This document shows, one piece after another, positions 58,301 through 64,000 of a DNA stretch of 64,000 bases. Under the pieces are notes generated by a model that was given only the letters and a program-made list of their open reading frames with translations, was not told the DNA's origin and made no database searches. The stretch is taken from contig CP154955.1 in NCBI GenBank assembly GCA_039621445.1, forward strand, positions 16,410,691 through 16,474,690, read 5' to 3'. The position numbers and the translations under genes are program-made. The DNA comes from Euglena gracilis (Eukaryota; Euglenida; Euglenophyceae; Euglenales). Positions within the stretch are counted from its first letter, which is position 1; every line of letters starts with the position of its first letter.

Positions 58301-60740
58301 TGTGCGCTTATCAAGAGCTCAGCATTATTCAAAACCTGGTTTATTATTTGGGGGGGTTTATTATTTGGGCAAAAATTTCGAAGTCAAAATTAGACCCGAA
58401 AACCCCTCCACAGGCTCCAATGGTCACTTTTTTGGCATTTTTGGACTTTTTTGAAAACTGGGTGCTTTTTTGGCATTTTTTCTGCACCAATTTGATCCAT
58501 TTTTGTGACTTTTTGCAACATTTCTGCTAATTTTTGGCTCTTTTTTTCTTTGCCCTCACACCTGCCAGAGGGGGGGGTTTATTATTTGGGCGGCCGAAGT
58601 CGGTCCTCGGGGGGGGGGGGCATGATCGGGGGGTTTATTATTTGGGGGGGGTTATTATTTGGGGGGGGGGGTTATTATTTGGGGGGGGTTGACTGTTCGG
58701 ACGTCAGTGATTTGATTCTTTTTCGAGTTATTCTGACGTCAGAAAATGCAAAGAAACGCCGGAAATGTCCCACATGCGGACAAAAACGCTCACCGACCAA
58801 AAAAAAAGCTTGGATGCAAGATGCGCCCCCTGAGTCCCATTTCCCCAAGTTCCCCAAATCACCCTCCGATTGATGATGGTGTGTTTCATATAGCAAAAAA
58901 AATTATCAGCTGGCTGAGCTGACTTTTGAGCTCTGCCAGGTGGCAAGAGCCACACAATCCTCAGCTGCGTCCTTCATAGGTCCTCCGAAAAATAAAACCA
59001 TCCAAAATGCTTTACCCCAAAACACGTCACGGGTCCAAACCGAAATCCATGAGACAAAAGCTTCGCCCTTTTCATATTATCAAGACACTCCAACACTAAT
59101 TCTTTCTGGTTCGCCGAAATTGGTAGCTGCGACGGCTTGCGGCAGGCACAGGCCTGGATGGGGCCGCGGGGGCCCCCACAGGGTGGCGAGGCTCGGCACG
59201 GCACCCCCCGGCCCCGCCCCTGGGGCCGCGTCGTCCCGCACGTCGTGCATCATGATGCCGATGCCCCGCAGCTGTGGCGGCCCCGCGAAACCAGGGTCCC
59301 CGGGTCCATTTTCTCATGCGGGAGCGGGGAATGGTATGTGAGCAGCGGGGGGGGGGGGGGCAGGGGTAGCGCACACCTCGTGGGGCGGGACCCTCATCGT
59401 GGCCCACAGGCCGTCTGCGGCCTGCTTGATGGTGGCGTGGTGGTTGGCCCCGGGCGACCTTCTCTGCTGGGCAGGCCAGGGCCACAGCGGGACTAAAACG
59501 GGTTCCCCCCAATGAGACACCCACCGACACTGACACGCAGTGAGCTAAGCGCACGCACATTTTCCATGTAAAATCCAATTTGGACACAAAAATCAAATTC
59601 TTGGTGTTTTTGGAACCAAAGAATCATCAATAATCAAATCAAACCAATTTTATACATGGTGCGAAGCGCAAAAAGAAAATCTCTCTTTTTTGAACCTGAA
59701 AAAATGATGTCTTTTGGGCACCGATTGGTCAAGAAAAAAAGCCAAAATTAAATAAAATAAGCCCCTCCCCCCGGAGGTTTCCAGCAACATATCCCAAAGA
59801 AGACCTAGATCTTTTTGGGGGAGGTTTATGCAATCCCGATGCAGGAGATTTGAGTTGAGTGTCAGTTGCTCAGAGATAATACATCCCCTCATTTGGGGGA
59901 ATCAAATAAATGGCTCAAGGCTTATGCTGGGACACAGAAAAGTCAATGCCAAATCCCAGAACAAAAACTTGGGAACAACCTGGGAAGGGGTCTCGGGGCA
60001 CCTTTCGGTGCCTAGGAAAGGTGTGGAAATTGGCCTCCAAACTATGTACCAAAATTAAAACATCAGGATGACAATAAACAACTTAATATGAGTTATGCAC
60101 AATTTACATTTTCTGGGATCTGGTCCCTTTTGTTGTGGAATGCCTGCTGCAGGGGGGGGGATCATCACCTAATTCCCCCAGGGAGGCTGTTTGCCTTTGA
60201 AAAAACGTTCTGTCGGGAACCATGAACGTACCAAATGAAAGGGGAGCAATGCCTGTCCAATTAAATGTGGCTCCCCTTGGCGTAGACATTTCGAGGGGCA
60301 GGGACATACAGTTTTTTTGCCGTCCCCCAGGGGGTTCACTTCCACTCTTCCAGAAATCGGTCACCAACTTTTTTCGGAAAACCAGTCATTCACTACCCCC
60401 CTCCATGGGTCGGCCACTCTGGAATCCAAGGAAGTTTTACCCAAAAAGGGAATAAAAAGACAAAAAAAATCCCAGTGCCTTTGGTGCCGGGTCACTTTCG
60501 TGGTTTTTTGGGTCCGGGCCAAAAACCAGTCAGTCGCTCTGAAAAAACCAGTCACTCCCCTGGGGGGGGGGGTCGGCCAGTGACTAAGTGATTGGATGGG
60601 GGCGGAGAGGCAGGGAAGGAGGGCGACCAGAGCGGTGAGGTACGTCAGGGTGTGGGTGCGGGTCACGTCGATGCACTCCCCCATCCCCATGAACTTGGTG
60701 GGCTCTACGGGGGCCCCGGGGCTGCGCTGCTTGGCCTTGG
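38614..60740 (-). CDS. REV1: REV1 translesion DNA polymerase (deoxycytidyl transferase), 5'-partial, spliced
   Basis: Y-family polymerase and scaffold for lesion bypass, nuclear. Exons found: 60740-60644, 59461-59377, 59271 to about 59130, 44889-44682, 44010 to about 43835, 41463-41392, 40958-40860, 40170-40072, 39543-39479, 38734-38614 (stop TGA). Order matches REV1: polymerase segment (PGAPVEPTKFMGMGECIDV, then LRGIGIMMHDV), first ubiquitin-binding motif, basic linker, second motif, C-terminal four-helix domain. Catalytic palm, BRCT and N-terminal exons are not in the window and must lie beyond 60740. Phase agrees at all joins where both edges are fixed; the 40860/40170 and 40072/39543 joins need nonconventional introns. 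The intron between 59130 and 44889 is over 14 kb and holds the repeat block 45025-58688. Confidence 0.85.
39544..40071 (-). other. Nonconventional intron of REV1
   Basis: GT-AG splicing gives phase 1 facing phase 2. With ends GGT-GAG and CTC-CCGGC the +4 and -6 triplets pair and the frame reads LRVLE then RRFMEEL. The pairing is only 3 bp plus one G-T, so this is weaker than the carrier examples. The intron also holds a 10-bp tandem array (TGGTCGGCCC) at 39719-39776 and a second (CATCGCCCTG) at 39917-39972. Confidence 0.5.
40171..40859 (-). other. Probable nonconventional intron of REV1
   Basis: An apparently perfect GT donor (GCCAG|GTGAGG) gives the wrong frame. Shifting by one base to TGA-GGGGG with 3' end TCTCC-TTCAG pairs +4 to +8 with -10 to -6 (two G-T) and gives LLCLRARWRKLRGQEK. 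TGGTCGGCCC tandem copies lie at 40712-40735 and 40769-40820. Confidence 0.5.
41392..41463 (-). CDS. REV1: REV1 exon with ubiquitin-binding motif 2
   Basis: Twenty-four codons, APAMRASQLDPAVLAELPRH then IRAE. LDPAVLAELPRHIRAE has the UBM core with the invariant LP pair. Without splicing it would read IRAEVLAG then stop. Phase 0 on both sides with GT-AG links it to PPPPPPALALYAVLNEDGL (40958). Confidence 0.82.
41610..43120. repeat. Degenerate TTTTGGCCAC tandem field
   Basis: About 1.5 kb of imperfect 8-12 bp units around TTTTGGCCA, in one orientation to about 42100 and in the inverse (TGGCCAAAA) from about 42115 to 42460, then again to 43120. The inversion makes a potential long fold-back of several hundred bases. 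It lies in the REV1 intron between the linker exon and the second ubiquitin-binding motif. A related field is at 19810-20090. Confidence 0.8.
43566..43680. repeat. TGGTCGGCCC 10-bp tandem copies
   Basis: Short array of the 10-bp unit also seen at 39719-39776, 40712-40735, 40769-40820 and about 42590-42615. Copies are accompanied by a GTAGGTGCC or GGCACCTA block and a GGGTCCTGAA block, so each array belongs to a larger dispersed repeat. All five lie in REV1 introns. Confidence 0.75.
43835..44010 (-). CDS. REV1: REV1 linker exon with basic cluster
   Basis: Begins ELLEAGNS, finishing the first ubiquitin-binding motif, then PAAAKKRPPPPPSGGGRG and SKRLRNQRRLDEW. The basic stretch resembles a nuclear localisation signal, and the short LDEW tail could be a partner-binding motif; both are inferences. 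The donor could also be at 43862. Confidence 0.7.
44332..44540. repeat. (TG)n...(CA)n fold-back microsatellite
   Basis: About 30 bp of TG, a short spacer, then CA-rich sequence to 44540. The two halves are complementary and can form a long hairpin in a REV1 intron. Confidence 0.9.
44682..44889 (-). CDS. REV1: REV1 exon with ubiquitin-binding motif 1
   Basis: A Pro/Ala/Gly-rich linker leads into SQVDPGVFASLPPDIQR. The intron to the next exon (44011-44681) is GT-AG in phase 1 and completes the motif as DIQRELLEAGNS, the canonical DP-VF--LP-DIQ-ELL pattern of UBMs in REV1 and Pol iota. Its upstream edge is only 136 bp from the giant repeat block. Confidence 0.85.
45025..58688. mobile_element. 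13.7-kb higher-order repeat block with TIR-like ends, inside a REV1 intron
   Basis: Outer ends are CCCCCCCCCAAATAATAAAC and TTATTATTTGGGGGGGG, matching the 379-bp element at 11145-11523 in inverse orientation. Inside are nine head-to-tail higher-order units, with headers (AACCGACGGATTATCACC or variant) at about 45205, 46445, 48590, 50042, 51099, 52562, 53622, 55377 and 56962. Each unit has a conserved part of about 0.6 kb, itself holding a duplicated block of about 216 bp (AATCAAAGGAAA, CCCGAGATACGG), then 2-9 monomers of about 159 bp (AAACGATGTTTTTTGGCC, GACTTTGGGTCAAAACCGG), then a closing block (GGGCTCCATAGAGTGGGCC). Unit length varies from about 1.06 to 2.15 kb, mostly by monomer number. 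Confidence 0.9.
59130..60740 (-). CDS. REV1: REV1 polymerase-domain exons (part of REV1)
   Basis: Three exons. The first codes KAKQRSPGAPVEPTKFMGMG and CIDVTRTHTLT, matching the REV1 segment that joins the palm to the little-finger (polymerase-associated) domain. The second has ATIKQAADGLWATMRVPPHE, the helix after it. The third begins LRGIGIMMHDV, the conserved RG-GI motif of REV1, followed by a Gly/Pro-rich linker whose end is not fixed. Introns 60643-59462 and 59376-59272 are GT-AG with matching phases. Confidence 0.82.
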
Positions 60741-61055
60741 CTGGGGACCGACCCATGGCAGCATTGGAAGCAACCAGCTGAAAGGATGTTTCACAAAACT
60801 GTGCTAGGGGGGTCCGTGATTAAAAAAAAATATAAATAATTAATTAATTCATTTGGAATTTCATTAATTACTTAATCAATGAAATTCTGTGCGTACTTTG
60901 ATGTTATTTAACATGGTTTCACGTGGCTTTTCAGGGTTTGCAGAAAAATCTTCTGGGTTTGCAGAAAAATGAAAGTGTTTGTACAGCATTGCTGGAATGA
61001 GGTTGTTTTTAGAGCACATTGCACCTTCTGTGGCCTAAAGGGGCAAAAAGACTAA
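60741..61055. other. REV1 intron, no feature
   Basis: AT-rich sequence with a palindromic AATTAATTAATTC patch near 60837 and a 20-bp duplication around GGGTTTGCAGAAAAAT at 60935-60970. No exon is visible. The next upstream REV1 exon is not in the window. Confidence 0.5.
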
Positions 61056-61469
61056 CCCCCCCCCCCAATATAAAACCCCCCCGGTTTTATATTTGGGCGG
61101 AAATTTCAAGACCCCGAGGGGGGGTTTTATATTTGGGGGGGGGGTTTATATTCGGTCGGAAAAATCAACTTCCCGGCGGGCTCCGGTAGTCACTTTTTCG
61201 GTCCCAAATCACAAATACGCCCACCCTTGGGGGTCCAAAAATTACATTTTTCGGGCGAAGGAGCAATTTTCACATGTTTTTGGCAAAAATTGCTCCCAAA
61301 TCTGCCAAAAATCACAATTTTGGGAGAGATTTTGTCGAAAATTTTTTCTTCCGGCGCTTCGCGCCGGAGGGGGGGTTTTATATTCGGGCGGGATTTCAAG
61401 GTCCTCAGGGGGGGTTTTATATTTGGGGGGGTTTTGTATTTGGGGGGGGGGGTTATATTTGGGGGGGGG
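61056..61469. mobile_element. TTTTATATTTGGGG-family element, copy 2
   Basis: Left end CCCCCCCAATATAAAACCCC, followed at once by its inverse GGGTTTTATATTTGGG, so the left end is itself a hairpin. The right end is GTTATATTTGGGGGGGGG. Collinear with 28045-28443. An internal GGAAGAAA-flanked hairpin CCGGCGCTTCGCGCCGG lies at 61352-61368. No coding frame and no clear target duplication (left ACTAA, right TTAAT). Confidence 0.7.
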
Positions 61470-61924
61470 TTAATAAATAAAAACATATTAATTCCATTTC
61501 AGGCCCCAGCAACTTCGGTGCCAAAGGGGAGGGTGGTCGACCCCCCCCACCAAACACCTCTGGTCAGCCATGCCCTTGGGCCCTGCATTGCCCAGCATCA
61601 CCCAGCATCGCCCAGCATCGCCTTTGAAGCCCCTTGGAGGTGTACCTCTTTTACCCGCATTCATTCATGCACTACAGCATCCACACACACACACACACAC
61701 ACACATACACACTCCATCCACTTTTATCCACATTTGGTCATTTGCCCACTTATACGACTTTTGGCCACTCTTTAACCCACCTTTGCCTGCTTTTGGCTTG
61801 CGGCTGCTGCTGATTCACTGCTCTGGACCCCTTTAAGACTACTTTGGTCGGCCAAAGCCAATTTTAGACCAATGGCCACAAACATCTCCCCTGATCCCTT
61901 ATTTCATTTGGCCAATTCAGTATC

Positions 61925-62485
61925 TGCATCCACTGCAATAATCGAGTATCTGCATCTTGTCCAGCTTTTGCATCTTGTCCAGCATCAACATCTTGTCCAG
62001 CATCTACATCTTGTCCAATATCTGCATCCATTGCATCTTGTCCATATCTGCATCTTGTCCAGCATCTGCATCTTGTTCAGCGTCTGTACCTTGTCCAGTA
62101 TCATCATCCATTGCATCTTGTCCAGTATCTGCATTCGGTGCATCTTGTCCAATATCAGCAACCACTCCATATTGTCCAGTGTGTGCATCTTGTCCAGTAC
62201 CTGCATCTCGTCTAATATCTTAATCTTGTCCAGTATCTGCATCCATTGCATCTTGTCTGGCATCTGCATCCATTGCGTTGTCCAGTATCTGAATCATGTC
62301 CAGTATCTGCATCCACTGCATCTTGTCGAGCATCTGCATCTTGTCCAATATCTGCATCTTGTCCAGTATCTGCATCCACTGCATCTTGTCCAGCTTGTCC
62401 ACTTCCTCATCAATTGCATCTTGTCCAGCATCTGCATCTTATCCAGTGTCTGCATTCAACGCATCTTGTCCAATATTTGTGTCTT
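61925..62485. repeat. 18-bp minisatellite (CATCTTGTCCAGTATCTG)
   Basis: About 30 imperfect copies of TGCATCTTGTCCAGTATC and variants, with occasional CATCCATTG inserts. The period of 18 keeps frames open, giving false Ile-Leu-Ser-Ser-Ile-Cys proteins on one strand and Met-Gln-Ile-Leu-Asp-Lys on the other. Confidence 0.92.
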
Positions 62486-62850
62486 GCCTACTGTCTTCAT
62501 CCATTGGCTCCCAACCTCACCAAAATGACCAAAAAAACCCAAAATGACCACAAAAAGCCCAAAAGGCAACCAGAATGACCAAAATGGATTGAAATAACTC
62601 AAAATTGCCCGAAAACGCCAACAATGTCCACAAAAGATTGTGAAAAATAACCCAAAATCACCAAAATGGCACAAAATGGCCAAAAATGCCATAAAATGTG
62701 CTCATATTGACCCAAATTAGCCCAATATTTACCAAATCAGAGCAAAATAGCCCCAAAATTAGCAAAAAATGATCCAAAATGGCCAAGATGGGTGTGATAC
62801 TGGATATTTGTGGGAATTTGTGGGAATTTGTGAGAATTGTCCCAAAGATG

Positions 62851-63254
62851 CCCCCCCATTTATAACGACCCGTCGTTATCCGACTTTTGAGTGGTGGAAA
62901 ATCCAAAGGGGGTTAGGATTAAATAAATGGGGGGTCGTTATAAATGGGGGGTCGTTATAAATGGGGGGGTTACCCAAAGTCGGGGGGTATTGAGACCTTG
63001 TGTCTGAAGTTTTCTGTATCCCTTACAGCCATTTCTCCTCTCCCCACACTCCCCGCACCCTCTAAGCAGCGGTCTATCCGCTCGTACTTCAAATAACCTG
63101 TCCGAGCACGAACGCTCATGTGTCTTTCCGCGCTTTGCTTGCAGCTTCCCGACATGGGTCGTTATATTTCTCAAACTGGTGGAATTCTCCGAATGGGTCG
63201 GTATAAATGGGGGGGGGGTCGTTATCAGAGGGGGGTCGTTCTAAATGGGGGGGG
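62851..63254. mobile_element. C/G-run-ended element, ATTTATAACGACC family
   Basis: Left end CCCCCCCATTTATAACGACC, right end GGTCGTTCTAAATGGGGGGG, with further GGTCGTTATAAATGGGG phrases inside. About 404 bp, no coding frame, flanks without a duplication. Diverged phrases of the same kind occur at about 23165-23245. Confidence 0.65.
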
Positions 63255-64000
63255 TTTAATTCTAAAATTCTAAAATATACAAAAAATGCCAGCATCACCC
63301 AGCATCGCCCTGCATCGCCCAGCATCGGAACCCCACCTCTGGTCTCCAAAAATACAGCATCGCCCAGCATCGCCCAACATCATCAGAGGTGCTTGCCCCC
63401 CACCAGACTTTCCCGCAAAGCTCTGCTCCTCTGCTCGTGTCGTTCACAGGCTTCTTTTTAAGGAAGGTCGCACCACCTCCAGGGAGGTGCCCCCGGGCCA
63501 TGGGGGTTAAATGTTGGGGTTGGTGGTGATATGGCACGCATGAGGTGGGAGGGGAATGGGGGTCGATGGCGACACTTAGTAAGCGAAAACAAAATGGAAC
63601 CGGAACTAAAAGAAAAATTTTGGTCTAAAATTGTCGCCCCTGGAAAACTTCAAAGGGGTGCTGCGGGGTGGGTTGACAACCCACCCACAGGATGGATTTT
63701 GGAATAATAACCCCCAAAATTTTTCCGGCGCCTTTGGCTCCGGATGGCCACTTCCGGCCATTCCTGGCAATTCCCACCCCTCGGGGGGATCTGGAGCCAA
63801 AAACCGGTCATCCACTATGAAAAAAACCCAGTCAATCGCGCACACGGGGGGGGGGGTCGGACACACCTTCAGCAATGGACTGGCACTAAACCCCACCTCA
63901 AATGTAAGAAACCGACTGCTTATATTTGGTCTTCCAAAAATGCTTCCACTTGGATGTTGTCCGAAAGTCGCGCAAAGGGTTGCTTACAGTTGGGGGGGGT
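63255..64000. other. Right end, no gene
   Basis: Contains 10-bp CATCGCCCAG-type tandem copies at 63289-63325 and 63356-63383, as at 39917-39972 and 61585-61622, and G-run phrases around 63850. No exon was recognised on either strand. Confidence 0.5.

Noticed and set aside
61925-62528. 218-codon Ile/Leu/Ser/Cys open frame
   Set aside because: It is an 18-bp minisatellite read in frame.

Overview
This is nuclear DNA from a eukaryote with few genes, many introns and many repeats. The best-fitting lineage is a euglenid, a large-genome Euglena-like alga. Coding exons are short (33-208 bp), GC-rich and strongly biased to G/C at third positions. They lie in introns of about 100 bp to 14 kb made of G/C homopolymer runs, microsatellites and terminal-inverted-repeat (TIR) elements. 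Some exon junctions are ordinary GT-AG. Many others only restore the reading frame if the intron lacks GT-AG ends and instead pairs bases from +4 onward with bases ending at -6. That is the signature described for euglenid nonconventional introns. The lineage call is an inference; no rRNA, tRNA or spliced-leader gene is visible.

All recognisable protein genes are on the minus strand. From right to left: (1) REV1, the Y-family translesion polymerase (38614-60740, 5' end outside the window), with part of the polymerase region, two ubiquitin-binding motifs and the C-terminal protein-interaction domain. One of its introns holds a 13.7-kb higher-order repeat block. (2) A mitochondrial 2-oxoglutarate/malate-type carrier (30200-35513, nine exons). 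(3) A small unrecognised gene (26166-27737) and (4) an unrecognised multi-pass membrane protein (21053-25926), possibly parts of one locus. (5) A GT-B, family-4-like glycosyltransferase (9437-19498, about nine exons). The left 9.4 kb has no convincing gene, only a decayed LINE reverse transcriptase and TIR elements. The right 3.2 kb is repeats. I see no functional link between the genes.

The most interesting result concerns intron origin. At least six TIR elements can be delimited, four with perfect 8-bp target-site duplications (TSDs) and one with 7 of 8. Two of the six are introns: the 124-bp intron 4 of the carrier and a 154-bp intron of the glycosyltransferase. The glycosyltransferase intron shares its TIRs with a separate 912-bp element 0.8 kb away that has a perfect 8-bp TSD. 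In both introns the frame-restoring boundaries take 3 nt from one TSD copy and 5 nt from the other. This suggests that euglenid nonconventional introns are, or began as, hAT-like transposons whose 8-bp TSD sets the splice points.

The giant block in the REV1 intron has ends homologous to a 379-bp element at 11145-11523, so it looks like an element of the same family that acquired or expanded a satellite array inside itself. Exon coordinates come from manual frame and phase fitting; no alignment or RNA data were available.
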